Positions 35,466 to 45,202 are shown, numbered from the stretch's first letter. The stretch: 64,000 nucleotides of DNA from Cellvibrionaceae bacterium (GCA_021151825.1 JAGKWQ010000001.1:372001-436000), one strand, 5' to 3'. Notes: generated by a model from the letters alone, not told the origin. Made by a program: numbers and translations.

Positions 35466-36956
35466 TTACGCTTCAATCAAATAACGACGTTGCAAATGCG
35501 CCTTGAAAAAGCGTGCATTTAAGGGTTCACCCGTTGCAGCGGTAATTAACTCATCGGTAGATAATAAACTCCCCTGATTCCAGATATTTTTTTGCAGCCA
35601 ATTAAATAACGGCACTAAATCGCCTTGCGTAATTTTTTCTGCAAGCTGTGGAATGCTGTGTTGCGCCGCTGAAAATTCCTGTGCAGCGTACATCGCCCCC
35701 AGTGTATACGATGGAAAATAACCAAACGCACCGCACGGCCAATGAATGTCCTGCATACAACCATCACGATAATTTCCTTCTGTCGACAATCCCAGATAAG
35801 CCTGCATTTTTTCATTCCATAATGCCGGGATATCATCCACCTCAATATCTCCTTCTACCAACGCGCGCTCAATTTCATAGCGCAAAATTACATGGGCAGG
35901 ATAAGTTAATTCATCTGCATCCACACGAATATAACCGCGCTTCATTCGCGTGTTGAAGGCGTAAAGGTTTTCTGTTGTAAATGCCGCGTCTTGCTCGCGC
36001 TGCAAAATATTACGCGCAAGCGGCGCTAACAATTGAGTGAATTCAACAGACCGCGCCAACTGCATTTCAAAAAATAAACTTTGCGATTCATGAATTCCGG
36101 TAGAGCGAGCCTCACCCACCGGCAAACCACTCCAGGATTTCGGCAAATTTTGTTCGTAGCGCGCATGTCCGGTTTCATGGATAACACCAAACAGTGCCTT
36201 CATAAAATCGCTTTCGTCGTAGCGCGTAGTGATGCGCACATCCGTGGGAACACCGCCGCAAAACGGGTGCGTACTTACATCAAGCCGGCCATGGGTAAAA
36301 TCAAAACCGAGCAATTTCATCGCAGCAAGGCCGAGTTCCTTTTGTTGCTCAATCGCAAACGGGCCCTCGGGGACAATCACTTTTTTATGCGCTTGCAATT
36401 CATCGGCATGCACAATAAATTCCGGCAGCCAGGTTTTTACATCGGCAAATAACACATCCAGTTTGGCACTGGTCATGCCCGGCTCATACAATTCCAACAT
36501 TGCATCGTAGGGGCGCAAGCCGGCATCTGCTGCACGAATGCGCGCCTCCTCACGTACCAGTTCAACCACTTTTGCGAGGTTGGGTTTAAAACTTTCCCAG
36601 TCATTATTTTTACGTTGTTCGCGCCATGCATGTTCACATGCAGAATTCGCCAGCGATTGCGCTTGCACCAAATCCCCGGGCAATTGTGTGGCTTGTTTCC
36701 AGCGGCGCTTTATTGCAGCGAGACTCGCACGCTCATCCACCGACAAACTTTCCTGTTCAGCTGCAATCAACCATTCGCTCAGGTGCGGCGCGGTAGTTTG
36801 CTGGTGAACCAGCACCGATAATTCTGCCATAGCCGCACTGCGCGCATCATTACCACCTTCCGGCATCATCGCCGCCTGATCCCAGGAACAAATTGCCGCA
36901 AGATGTTGCAGATGGGAAATTTTTAAAAAGTGTTGTTGCAATTGTTGATAAGACAT
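35466..36956 (-). CDS. Metallocarboxypeptidase Taq (M32 family)
   Basis: 496 residues from MSYQQLQQ. The frame continues 12 codons upstream, but this ATG marks the usual family start. The HEXXH zinc motif is present as HETGH in FGVIHETGHARYEQ. The length is normal for the family, which removes C-terminal residues from peptides in the cytoplasm. Confidence 0.92.
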   Translation of the reverse strand: MSYQQLQQHFLKISHLQHLAAICSWDQAAMMPEGGNDARSAAMAELSVLVHQQTTAPHLSEWLIAAEQESLSVDERASLAAIKRRWKQATQLPGDLVQAQSLANSACEHAWREQRKNNDWESFKPNLAKVVELVREEARIRAADAGLRPYDAMLELYEPGMTSAKLDVLFADVKTWLPEFIVHADELQAHKKVIVPEGPFAIEQQKELGLAAMKLLGFDFTHGRLDVSTHPFCGGVPTDVRITTRYDESDFMKALFGVIHETGHARYEQNLPKSWSGLPVGEARSTGIHESQSLFFEMQLARSVEFTQLLAPLARNILQREQDAAFTTENLYAFNTRMKRGYIRVDADELTYPAHVILRYEIERALVEGDIEVDDIPALWNEKMQAYLGLSTEGNYRDGCMQDIHWPCGAFGYFPSYTLGAMYAAQEFSAAQHSIPQLAEKITQGDLVPLFNWLQKNIWNQGSLLSTDELITAATGEPLNARFFKAHLQRRYLIEA

Positions 36957-36992
36957 AGAAACACACTCGCTTTTATAAAAAATTGATTTCAA

Positions 36993-37892
36993 TTAATTTA
37001 ACGATTTATTGGCCCGCAACCGCTTCGCCATCAGATCAATAAAACTGCGAATTTTCGCGGAAGAGTAACGGCCTTCGCGATGCAATATATGTACGGGAAC
37101 AATGTCCGGCTCAAACTCACTTAACAGGATTTTTAATGTTCCCTGTTCCAATTCTTGTGCGATCTGATAAGACATTACACGTGTAATTCCCAAACCGCGC
37201 ACTGCTGCTTCAATCGCTGAATCATTACTGGTTACACTCAAGCGCGATTTGATACGAATAGTCAATGGCTTTTCCTGCTCCATAAATCGCCACTCCACAC
37301 TCATACCCAAATTGGTCGCCACAATAAGTTGGTGGTTAAGTAATTCCTCCGGATGCGCAGGCAAACCATGATGCGCAATATACTCCGGCGATGCGCACAA
37401 CACGCGGCGCACACTGCCAACGCGCAAGGCGTGAAAACTGGAATCGCCTAATTCACCAATGCGTAATGCAACATCAATTCCCTCTTCCAATAAATTCACC
37501 ACGCGATCCACAAACATTGCCGACACTTCCGTTGCAGGAAAACACTGCAAATAATCCACAATACCCGGCATGACATACATGCGCCCGAATAACACCGGCG
37601 CAGTGACAGTGAGATGCCCGCGCGGCTCGCCGTTAACACCAATTGCAGCCTCATCGGCTTCATCGGCAGCGGCAATCACACGGCGTGCATCATTAAGGTA
37701 GCGCAGCCCCGCATCAGTAACTCGCACATAGCGCGTGGTACGATTCAGTAACTTTACTCCCAGCCGCGCTTCCAGATCTGCCACTGCGCGCGTTGCAACC
37801 GGCGGCGAAATACTCAACCGCCGCGCCGCCGCCGCAAAGCCTTCGCATTCGGCTACCGCTACGTATATCTGCATTTCAGTCAAGCGATCCAT
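36993..37892 (-). CDS. LysR-family transcriptional regulator
   Basis: 299 residues from MDRLTEMQ; GGAAG lies 6 nt upstream of this ATG, and the GTG two codons earlier is less likely. It has an N-terminal winged helix (AVAECEGFAAAARRLSISPPVATRAVADLEAR, of which the HTH is about 15-40) and a C-terminal substrate domain. It is transcribed away from the AhpD-like and flavin genes at 38063-39264, which it probably controls. Confidence 0.92.
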   Translation of the reverse strand: MDRLTEMQIYVAVAECEGFAAAARRLSISPPVATRAVADLEARLGVKLLNRTTRYVRVTDAGLRYLNDARRVIAAADEADEAAIGVNGEPRGHLTVTAPVLFGRMYVMPGIVDYLQCFPATEVSAMFVDRVVNLLEEGIDVALRIGELGDSSFHALRVGSVRRVLCASPEYIAHHGLPAHPEELLNHQLIVATNLGMSVEWRFMEQEKPLTIRIKSRLSVTSNDSAIEAAVRGLGITRVMSYQIAQELEQGTLKILLSEFEPDIVPVHILHREGRYSSAKIRSFIDLMAKRLRANKSLN

Positions 37893-38062
37893 AGGCACTT
37901 CCCGTTTTGAGTGCGGCAGTTAGAGATGCGTCAGTCAGGGATTCTTTCAGTTTTGGAAATAATGAATTAGCAATTGTGAGTATTCTTCACATTAGTTGCA
38001 ATTGGCAATATGACTTCAAACAAAAAACCCAATCGTTTTTTATTCACAGTGAGGTCAACACC

Positions 38063-38592
38063 ATGAGCAGGATCAATACCGTTACCAACCAAACCGCATC
38101 CACCGAACAGGCTGCGTTGTTTAGCACAATTCAGCAACAAATCGGAATGGTACCGAACTTTCTGCGTGTGTTTGCCAATTCTCCCACTGCACTGCGCGCA
38201 TTTCTTGGCCTCTACGGCATTGCAGCTTGAGTGCGCAAACCCGCGAGCGAATCGCACTTGCATTAGCGCAACAAAACGCGTGCGAATATTGTTTATCCGC
38301 ACACACTGCACTCGGCAAAAATGCCGGATTAAACGGCGCCGAGATAGATTCAAATCGAAACGGCACCAGTCAGGATGCAAAAGCCGCTGTTGCAGTAAAA
38401 CTGGCGCGCTCGCTGGTTGAGCACAACGGTGATATCACCACCGCAGAATTAATTGAAGCGCGCAACGCAGGTTATTCCGATGCTGATATTGTGGAAATTA
38501 TTACGCACGCAGGAATGAATTTACTGACCAATATTTTGGGTAAGGCCAGTCGAGTGGAAATTGATTTCCCCAAAGTGCCGATTAACAGTTAA
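38063..38592 (+). pseudogene. Carboxymuconolactone decarboxylase/AhpD-like gene with a single-base frameshift
   Basis: Two frames together give a full peroxidase-like protein. The first runs from MSRINTVTN to GLYGIAA and then hits TGA. The second continues at once as LSAQTRERIALALAQQNACEYC, with the CxxC active site, to VPINS. The 530-bp span is one base short of a whole number of codons, which fits one lost base near 38228. It may be a real pseudogene or a sequencing error. Confidence 0.8.
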
Positions 38593-38637
38593 ACAGGAAC
38601 GATAGAAAGGTAACTGCCATATTTAGCGGAGGATTTA

Positions 38638-39264
38638 ATGATGTCGCGCGCATTTTCTGATATCGCATTCACCACCAGCGTCAAAGAAACCCAGGAGCGT
38701 TATGGAAGCCGTGAGGGAAATCGTAATTTTGAATTGGCGGAAGATCCGCGCAATGAATTAACCGAAGCAGAAATACATTTCATTCAAGCGCGCGACAGTT
38801 TTTATCAAGCCACAGTGGGCGAAAATGGTTGGCCGTATGTGCAACATCGCGGCGGCCCCATTGGTTTTTTAAAAGTTCTGGATACGCGCTCTATCGGTTT
38901 CGCTGATTATCGCGGCAATCGCCAATACCTCAGTGTGGGCAACATTAATGCAGATGATCGCATCAGTATGTTTTTGATGGACTATCCAAGGCGCCGCCGT
39001 TTAAAACTATGGGGCCGCGCGCGCATTGTTCACGAACATGAACAACCGGAACTTATTGCAGCACTGGAAGATCCGGCTTATCGCGCTCGCATTGAGCGCG
39101 CCATTGTGATTCACATTGAAGCTTTTGATTGGAACTGCCCGCAACATATGACGCCGCGATTTACGGAAGAAGAAATAAGGGCGCAAGTTGAACCCATACT
39201 GATCGAAAATGAAAATTTAAAAGCCCAATTGCAAATGCTGTTAAAGACCCAGACCTCCAATTAA
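38638..39264 (+). CDS. Pyridoxamine-phosphate-oxidase-like FMN-binding protein
   Basis: 208 residues; GGAGG lies 5 nt before the first of two adjacent ATG codons. The split-barrel segment ENGWPYVQHRGGP and GNINADDRISMFLMDYP fit the PNPOx-like flavin-binding family. It is 45 bp downstream of the AhpD-like gene and probably co-transcribed. The C-terminal residues are predicted as a coiled segment. Confidence 0.85.
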   Translation: MMSRAFSDIAFTTSVKETQERYGSREGNRNFELAEDPRNELTEAEIHFIQARDSFYQATVGENGWPYVQHRGGPIGFLKVLDTRSIGFADYRGNRQYLSVGNINADDRISMFLMDYPRRRRLKLWGRARIVHEHEQPELIAALEDPAYRARIERAIVIHIEAFDWNCPQHMTPRFTEEEIRAQVEPILIENENLKAQLQMLLKTQTSN

Positions 39265-39275
39265 CGCCGGATAAA

Positions 39276-39305
39276 ACAATGCCGCAACAAGTGCGGCATT
39301 GTTTT
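39276..39305 (+). terminator. Rho-independent terminator after the flavin gene
   Basis: An 11-bp stem ACAATGCCGCA/TGCGGCATTGT with a 5-nt loop is followed by T residues, 11 bp after the stop at 39264. It separates this operon from the convergent thioesterase gene. Confidence 0.85.
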
Positions 39306-39326
39306 CTTGTAAAAAAAAACATGTAC

Positions 39327-39743
39327 TTACTCTGCCAACGGTTCTACCGGAAACAATTTTGTAATGACATCCGGCACAAACGGGCGGCCGCGCTCATTTA
39401 CTGAAGTGCCGGTAATTTTTGCAGCGAGTATCAATTTTTGATCGTGCTTGCGATAGATGTTTTGCAAAAAATCAAAACGCACGCGCGATGACTGCACAAC
39501 GTCAACATCCACATAAAACTCATCACCACTGACCAGCGGTTGCTTGTAATCCAGTTCTGCACGCAGCACGACAAGATTAACTTTCTGCCGTGTCAGTTCG
39601 GCAAAATCAATGCCTTTGGATAACAGGAATTCGTGGCGCGTATGTTCCAGATAATTCTGGTAGACACTGTTATTCACAATGCCTTGCATATCGCACTCGT
39701 AATCGCGCACTTTAAAATCCAGGGTAAATACATCCTTATCCAT
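39327..39743 (-). CDS. Acyl-CoA thioesterase (4HBT hotdog fold)
   Basis: 138 residues with the YbgC/4HBT pattern: RDYECDMQGIVNNSVYQNYLEHTRHEFL, where the catalytic Asp lies in D-x-Q-G-x-V-N-N. It hydrolyses short acyl-CoA thioesters. It lies downstream of aroA in the same direction, with 21 bp between them. Confidence 0.9.
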   Translation of the reverse strand: MDKDVFTLDFKVRDYECDMQGIVNNSVYQNYLEHTRHEFLLSKGIDFAELTRQKVNLVVLRAELDYKQPLVSGDEFYVDVDVVQSSRVRFDFLQNIYRKHDQKLILAAKITGTSVNERGRPFVPDVITKLFPVEPLAE

Positions 39744-39764
39744 ATTTCGCTCGCTACGCCTCTT

Positions 39765-41054
39765 TTACTTAACCACAGAACCAAAAACGTCAAAATACGT
39801 CGGGAAGGTTTTTGCGGTGCACTTTGGATCATTAATACGCACTGGCACACCACCAAATGTTGCAAGTGAAAAACACATCGCCATACGGTGATCGTCGTAA
39901 GTATCAATGGCAGCGTTGGGAATTAGATTTTCCACCGGTGTAACACGCAACCAATCCTCGCCCTCTTCCACAATTGCACCCAATTTGCGCAACTCGGTTG
40001 CCATTGCAGAAATACGATCTGTTTCTTTCACTCGCCAGCTGGCGATATTAGTTAAACGCGATGGGCCATCACAGAAAAGCGCAACAACGGCGAGCGTCAT
40101 AGCTGCATCGGGAATATGATTAAAATCGCGATCAAATGCTTTCAGCGGTAATGACGGCGCAGAAGCTTCAATCCAGTTTTCACCCTTGGTGATAGTCACA
40201 CCAATTTCCGCAAGTGCATCGGCAAACGCCACATCACCCTGAATACTATTTACACCCACACCTTGCACACGCAACGGACCGCCACCCAACGCTCCGGCAG
40301 CGAGGAAATAAGAAGCAGAAGACGCATCGCCCTCAACAAATACCGTCGCCGGGCTGCTATAACCGGCTGCGGCAGGAACGGTAAAACGCTCCCAACCATC
40401 CCGTTTAACATCAACACCGAATTGCGCCATCAGTTTGAGGGTGATTTCAATGTAAGGCTTGGAAATAAGTTCGCTCACCAATTCGATTTGCGTTTCTTTG
40501 CCAGTCATCGGCAATGCCATCAACAACGCAGTCAAAAATTGGCTGGATACATCACCGCGAATTTTAATGCTGCCATTCGCTGCAATTTGCGCCGGCTTAA
40601 TCAGCAGTGGAGGAAATCCCTCCTCACCGAGATAAGTTATATCTGCGCCGATCTGACGCAAAGCGTCCACCAAGTCGCCAATCGGGCGCTCATGCATACG
40701 CGGCACGCCGTGCAGCTTGTAAGTGCCACCACTCAAAGCCAGCGCCGCCGTCAGTGGGCGAAACGCTGTACCGGCATTCCCCAGAAACAGATCCGCTTCC
40801 TTATTAGGAAAGCTACCGCCAGCACCAACCACACGGTAATCGTTCTCGCCTGTTTTGGTCACACTCACGCCCAGCGACGCTAGCGCCTCCAGCATACGAT
40901 CGGTATCGTCCGACTTCAGTAAATCGCGAATCTGCGTCTCACCAGAAGCAAGCGCCGCCAGTAACAGCGTACGATTAGAGATACTTTTAGAGCCGGGCAA
41001 ATGCACTGTGCCCTGGGCACGGGTAACGGGAGCGAGATCAAGAAATTCCATCAT
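39765..41054 (-). CDS. aroA: 3-phosphoshikimate 1-carboxyvinyltransferase (EPSP synthase)
   Basis: 429 residues with the shikimate-pathway signatures LPGSKSISNRTLLLAALA and LFLGNAGTAFRPLTAALAL. It joins PEP to shikimate-3-phosphate for aromatic amino acids and is full length. The start has two adjacent Met codons; M2 fits the family better. The island at 41190 lies just upstream. Confidence 0.97.
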   Translation of the reverse strand: MMEFLDLAPVTRAQGTVHLPGSKSISNRTLLLAALASGETQIRDLLKSDDTDRMLEALASLGVSVTKTGENDYRVVGAGGSFPNKEADLFLGNAGTAFRPLTAALALSGGTYKLHGVPRMHERPIGDLVDALRQIGADITYLGEEGFPPLLIKPAQIAANGSIKIRGDVSSQFLTALLMALPMTGKETQIELVSELISKPYIEITLKLMAQFGVDVKRDGWERFTVPAAAGYSSPATVFVEGDASSASYFLAAGALGGGPLRVQGVGVNSIQGDVAFADALAEIGVTITKGENWIEASAPSLPLKAFDRDFNHIPDAAMTLAVVALFCDGPSRLTNIASWRVKETDRISAMATELRKLGAIVEEGEDWLRVTPVENLIPNAAIDTYDDHRMAMCFSLATFGGVPVRINDPKCTAKTFPTYFDVFGSVVK

Positions 41055-41143
41055 GAACCTGTTTTTCGATAAAGGTTATACAGAGAGCCGGCCATCAGCC
41101 GAAAACAAAGCACGCATCATACCCGTTTCGCCCTCCGAAGCAT

Positions 41144-41180
41144 AAAAAAAGCCAGCCTGGTGAGCCAAGCTGGCTTTTTT
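41144..41180 (-). terminator. Former terminator of the tRNA-Met gene, now separated from it
   Basis: GCCAGC/GCTGGC stem flanked by A and T runs. On the minus strand it lies 12 bp beyond the displaced tRNA 3' end at 41193, so before the island inserted it would have ended the tRNA-Met transcript. Being symmetric, it may also act on the plus strand. Confidence 0.75.
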
Positions 41181-41189
41181 ATAAAATGC

Positions 41190-41237
41190 ATATGGTAGCT
41201 AGAGGCGGACTTGAACCGCCGACCCCAGCATTATGAG
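41190..41237. repeat. attL: 48-bp direct repeat, 3' fragment of tRNA-Met
   Basis: Identical to 48031-48078. It covers the tRNA 3' half from the anticodon loop to CCA plus 3 bp. After it the sequences diverge within the anticodon stem, so this copy is a non-functional fragment left by integration. Confidence 0.9.
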
Positions 41238-41421
41238 AGCTGACAACCTGCCCTCACACAACCTCAATTCCAATAAAATCAATGGGTTAAAACCTCACTA
41301 AAACTCAGTGGGCCGCTATGAATAGTGGATTTATGGATTACGAATTGGTGATTTAACCAGCTTCATGCCCCCCTAATAAAACATTTACATTTTAATAGCA
41401 ATTTTTCGAATATTTCGATTG

Positions 41422-41504
41422 TTGCGATTATTTCGCTTATGCGTATACTGACAGTAGTGTCAATACCGACACATATAACTGACAGGAGCACACAGGGATC
41501 TGTG
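41422..41504 (+). promoter_or_regulatory. Promoter and operator of the excisionase/PIN toxin-antitoxin pair
   Basis: A -35 TTGCGA (41422-41427) and -10 TATACT (41444-41449) are 16 bp apart. The region just downstream holds ACTGACAG twice, 31 bp apart (41447 and 41478), a palindrome GTGTC-6-GACAC (41457-41472) and CACAG-GGAT-CTGTG (41491-41504). This dense set suggests autoregulation by the antitoxin. Confidence 0.55.
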
Positions 41505-41517
41505 GGTATGATGAAAA

Positions 41518-41964
41518 ATGACCAATCGTAAATATGAACTTCCAAGTAGCGAGGAAGTAGACCTCGCTAGGGTGAGTGCGGCAGCACTTACAAAACTGCT
41601 TCAGGATTTACCTGATGACCATAGAGCCAACATTAAGATGGGAGGTGAAGACTTAATTATCCCGAGGCAAGCTGTAGAGTTATTGAGAGATATTTTGGCA
41701 GGCATGTCGGCAGGCAAAACCATCAACATAGTTCCAATGGCATCAGAGTTAACTACTCAACAAGCTGCCGACTTTCTTAATGTTTCTCGCCCTTACCTGA
41801 TTGGATTACTTGAACAAAACGAACTGAATTACACGTTAGTTGGGACTCATAGAAGGATTAGGTTTGATGACCTCCTCACCTATAGAGAAAAAATGGTTAA
41901 TCGCTCCAAGGCTGCAATGGATGAACTCATGGCGCTTACTCAGGAGCTAGGCATAGGTTACTAA
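41518..41964 (+). CDS. Excisionase-family (HTH_17) antitoxin
   Basis: 148 residues. A C-terminal helix-turn-helix of the excisionase/MerR-like type (LTTQQAADFLNVSRPYLIGLLE) is at about 78-100. The stop codon overlaps the first base of the PIN gene start, the usual coupling of a type II toxin-antitoxin pair. It probably represses the promoter at 41422-41504. Confidence 0.82.
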   Translation: MTNRKYELPSSEEVDLARVSAAALTKLLQDLPDDHRANIKMGGEDLIIPRQAVELLRDILAGMSAGKTINIVPMASELTTQQAADFLNVSRPYLIGLLEQNELNYTLVGTHRRIRFDDLLTYREKMVNRSKAAMDELMALTQELGIGY

Positions 41965-42536
41965 TGAAATATATAGTCATTTATGACGCGTGCGTTTTGT
42001 ATCCATTTTCATTACGCGATCTGCTAATCGAATTGGCAATGCCACAGTATGGACTATTTCAGGCGAAATGGACTTTGCGTATAGAAGATGAATGGCAGCG
42101 GAATTTAATTAAAAATTTTCCGGATATTGATGCCGCCAAGCTAAGCCAAATTGCCGGAAAAATGAAAAACGCAGTTCCAAATTGCATAGTAAGCAACTAT
42201 GAAAAACTAGAGGCGGGATTGGTTTTACCAGACGCCGATGATGCGCATGTTTTGGCAGCAGCAATAAGATCAAAATCGCAGGCAATTATTACAAGTAACC
42301 TGAGACACTTTCCATCCTCAACACTTGCAGAATTCGATATTGAAGCAATTCATCCCGATGTATTTTTAGTTAACCAGTTTGACCTAAGCAATGCTAAAGT
42401 TTTAGATGCATTAAAAAATATAAGAGCAAGACTCAATCGCCCGCCCTACACAGCAAAGGAGTATCTCGATAGACTTGCAGTTAACGGGCTCACTGCCTTT
42501 TCTCAAAAGCTATATGAGTTTGAACACTTAATTTAA
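41964..42536 (+). CDS. PIN-domain toxin
   Basis: 190 residues with N-terminal Asp8 (IYDACVLYPF) and a late LPDADDAHVLAAAI block with acidic residues, the PIN nuclease pattern. PIN toxins cut RNA. The upstream antitoxin gene is translationally coupled. The C-terminal ~55 residues extend the usual VapC length. Confidence 0.82.
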   Translation: MKYIVIYDACVLYPFSLRDLLIELAMPQYGLFQAKWTLRIEDEWQRNLIKNFPDIDAAKLSQIAGKMKNAVPNCIVSNYEKLEAGLVLPDADDAHVLAAAIRSKSQAIITSNLRHFPSSTLAEFDIEAIHPDVFLVNQFDLSNAKVLDALKNIRARLNRPPYTAKEYLDRLAVNGLTAFSQKLYEFEHLI

Positions 42537-42552
42537 AAGGCTTTATGAAATA

Positions 42553-43779
42553 ATGGAAGATATAATTAAATCAATAAAAGCTCATCTTTATGACCGAATA
42601 GCAAGCCCATTATCGGGGGCTTTAATTATTTCTTGGTGCATATGGAACTACAAAGTTTTATTTGTTTTGCTTTCCTCAGAGAGCATGCCGTATAAACTTA
42701 ACTTCATAGAAATTTTTTACGCACAGATATTCTCATTTAACGCATGGAACCCTGATTATCCAATATCAAATGCACTGGCAAATGGAATCTTTGGCCCTAT
42801 CTCTACAGCGTGTATATATATTTTTATTTACCCTGCTGTTTCAATTCCTGTCTATAGATTTAGTCTTTGGGTCCAAAAAAAATATGAAACTGCCAAAAAT
42901 AAGCATCAACAAGAAAAACTATTAACATTGGATCAATCAATGGAATTTCATAAAAAACTTCAAGAGCTAGAATCACAGCAGCAAATTGAATATAAAGATT
43001 ATTTAGCACGAAATGACGCACTCAATGCTCTTATCAATCAGAGAAATACTCAATTTCAAGATTTGGAAATACAGTATAAAAACTTGCAAGCTGAACTTGA
43101 AACCATTAAAAATCCAAAGACCAAACCTGAACATGATAGCGATAGCATTTCAAAGAAAAATACTACCCTTGAAAATTTAAATTTAATACCCGATAAAAGC
43201 ATACCGAAAAAGCAGATTAATGCTTCAATTATAGAAGGAAAAAAATCAGGCTCAGAACCTACTTTCAGAAACGCGAACACCAAAAAAATTCGTGAGTCCA
43301 CTTTTATCTGGACAAAATTGGCAAACAAAATCTATTCGTTTAGCCCTCACGCCGAGTTCCGAATTTCACAGTTATTTGATTCGGAAGTTTGGAATGATTA
43401 TAACGGCGCACAAAGAGCTGCAATAGCAGATATATTTCAGGAGCGTTACAACAATGGTGAATATATCAACATTAAACTTAAAGAGACTGAAGATAAGAGC
43501 GGCGAGAACACATATATTTCCCTCCCATTTGCAGAATACTCTAGATGGCAGGAAATAAAAGACAGAGTCATTGCATTTATAAACTCTAAAAAGGAAGAGG
43601 CTTTTTTATATCAAATGAGCAAAGGCTTAGAAATAAGGGAAGAAATTATAAAAAGCTGCGTAGACTATCTGATTGAGAAAAATTTCCTCAAGACTTCTTT
43701 TCACACTGTTAACGGATCTAAAACACCGGCTTTCAGCCTTACCTCGTCGGGCCGTTTTTATGCAGAAGCTCTCGATTAA
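42553..43779 (+). CDS. Membrane-anchored coiled-coil protein, unknown
   Basis: 408 residues. Two hydrophobic segments at about 15-40 and 75-105 are followed by a long charged helical region (about 115-190) that looks like a coiled coil. The last ~160 residues are globular and end in LTSSGRFYAEALD. I do not recognise the family. It lies 17 bp after the PIN toxin and may be a cargo gene of the island, possibly a defence or stress effector, but that is a guess. Confidence 0.6.
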   Translation: MEDIIKSIKAHLYDRIASPLSGALIISWCIWNYKVLFVLLSSESMPYKLNFIEIFYAQIFSFNAWNPDYPISNALANGIFGPISTACIYIFIYPAVSIPVYRFSLWVQKKYETAKNKHQQEKLLTLDQSMEFHKKLQELESQQQIEYKDYLARNDALNALINQRNTQFQDLEIQYKNLQAELETIKNPKTKPEHDSDSISKKNTTLENLNLIPDKSIPKKQINASIIEGKKSGSEPTFRNANTKKIRESTFIWTKLANKIYSFSPHAEFRISQLFDSEVWNDYNGAQRAAIADIFQERYNNGEYINIKLKETEDKSGENTYISLPFAEYSRWQEIKDRVIAFINSKKEEAFLYQMSKGLEIREEIIKSCVDYLIEKNFLKTSFHTVNGSKTPAFSLTSSGRFYAEALD

Positions 43780-43883
43780 TTTTTAGTTTGCATAATACCT
43801 AGGTTTGGTTTCATGTGGATTTTATAAAAATTTTCGCGGCGCACTTTCACACTCTGATTTAATTAACTTTAACATGCGTTTTA

Positions 43884-44456
43884 CTACTTTTCTTTAGCTG
43901 CAACCCAATCGGGCTCCTTCAATCCCTGCATACAAAGTTTCACATCATTATCAATAACGTTATTTGGTTTAATGCACTCTTTCGCTGATCGCTTATGCTC
44001 AATCACTAATCGCTCTTGCGGATATAAAATTCTATTTTCAGCGGCTTTTGCATCGCGGCACGCATTTTCTTTAAATGCACGATTTTCAGGTGAGGAGTTT
44101 CTATTGAATTCGCCGATCCAATAATTGCAGGTTTTAATTAATTGTTGCAGCTGGTGATTATCAACATCGCTTTGAACAAATCGTTCGTAGGATTCTTGAC
44201 TGTCTTGATTATTAGCTCCAGATGCAACCATAATTTTATGGCCATCATCACCGCTCGATCTTCTACAGCGGCTTAACTGCTCTTCAAGATGATTTCGCTG
44301 GCGTTGCCAATAATCCATTTGACTACCGGAGCCGCCATTTCTTTTCGCGTTATCCACCCTTTCAATTTGGTATTCCCAATATCCGCAGTTATCTGCAAAT
44401 ACAGGCATTGAGGAAATACCAAATATTATTGGAATTATTAAGTGGCTTACTCTCAC
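43884..44456 (-). CDS. Small secreted Cys-containing protein, paralogue of 48117-48677
   Basis: 190 residues with a GTG start and a signal peptide (cleavage near VFADN). The mature part shares blocks with the protein at 48117-48677: DNCGYW/DDCGWW, QLIKTCNYWI/QVIKTCNFWI, and an almost identical C-terminus KPNNVIDNDVKLCMQGLKEP. The conserved Cys suggest disulfides in the periplasm or outside. Function is unknown. Confidence 0.65.
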   Translation of the reverse strand: MRVSHLIIPIIFGISSMPVFADNCGYWEYQIERVDNAKRNGGSGSQMDYWQRQRNHLEEQLSRCRRSSGDDGHKIMVASGANNQDSQESYERFVQSDVDNHQLQQLIKTCNYWIGEFNRNSSPENRAFKENACRDAKAAENRILYPQERLVIEHKRSAKECIKPNNVIDNDVKLCMQGLKEPDWVAAKEK

Positions 44457-44498
44457 TTTTCTTACTCCATCTTTTTGCTTTTTTAGTTCCGGTATTTT

Positions 44499-44735
44499 TT
44501 AGATATCACGACAAACTGCGCTTACAGCCAATTGGGATTTCTCAGTAGGGGATTTTTGATAATTAAGCTTTGCCCTCTCACAATCCTTCGCCTTAGCTGC
44601 TTCTCTGGATTTAGCCGCACGCTCTTCCATTCTGTTTGTGACAGTATCACCAGCATTAAATAAAATCCCAAGACCTGTATAGGCAAGAGCTCCAATTAAT
44701 ACCACTCCAATTATTGGTTTTATTATTTTTTCCAA
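44499..44735 (-). CDS. Small membrane protein with TTG start
   Basis: 78 residues. AGGGAGG is about 8 nt before a TTG codon, which reads MEKIIKP; no ATG is in range in this frame. There is one membrane segment near the N-terminus and a charged C-half with Cys residues. It is in line with 43884-44456 on the same strand. Function unknown. Confidence 0.55.
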   Translation of the reverse strand: MEKIIKPIIGVVLIGALAYTGLGILFNAGDTVTNRMEERAAKSREAAKAKDCERAKLNYQKSPTEKSQLAVSAVCRDI

Positions 44736-44772
44736 CAGTCATTCCTCCCTACAGCAACTATGGCCACAATAA

Positions 44773-45033
44773 TTAAGTCAAATCATCCAATCGCTTCATA
44801 GCTTCATTCGCAGACAAAACTTTTGGTTGCCGCCCAATAGAAGCTTGATTTGTACTTACTGATTTTTCACTCGGCAGTTCAATGACTTTGGCCATTGCTT
44901 GGTGCGGGTAACTATGATTGAAGGCAATACCACCTATAGGTTTCCATCCCTGATTTAATTTTTCACTTACTTTTGCTTCAAAATCTTCAAAGCCTTTATC
45001 ACTAACAACAACTTTATACACTAGCTTTTTCAT
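44773..45033 (-). CDS. DUF4177/DUF1737-like small protein
   Basis: 86 residues starting MKKLVYKVVVSDKGF. The segment KLNQGWKPIGGIAFNH fits the group of small proteins with a Trp-x-x-hGG loop (DUF1737-like). No signal peptide. It may be cytoplasmic; its role in the island is unknown. Confidence 0.55.
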   Translation of the reverse strand: MKKLVYKVVVSDKGFEDFEAKVSEKLNQGWKPIGGIAFNHSYPHQAMAKVIELPSEKSVSTNQASIGRQPKVLSANEAMKRLDDLT

Positions 45034-45202
45034 CCCAGCTCCATCAATGCTTGGTCATATATTCCGAGTTAACAAAATCATTTTGCTAATTAAAACAAAA
45101 TCCGTTCACTAAACCTTCCTCCATCTACTGGCAACCTTGGCCGCAATAATTAGGCCCTCCCTTGTGCCCCTAAGTCACCCAGGGCTTTCTTGGTAATCGG
45201 GC

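Noticed and set aside
40263..40883. 206-residue plus-strand frame
   Set aside because: Antisense of aroA; Arg/Gln-rich low-complexity translation typical of a shadow frame.
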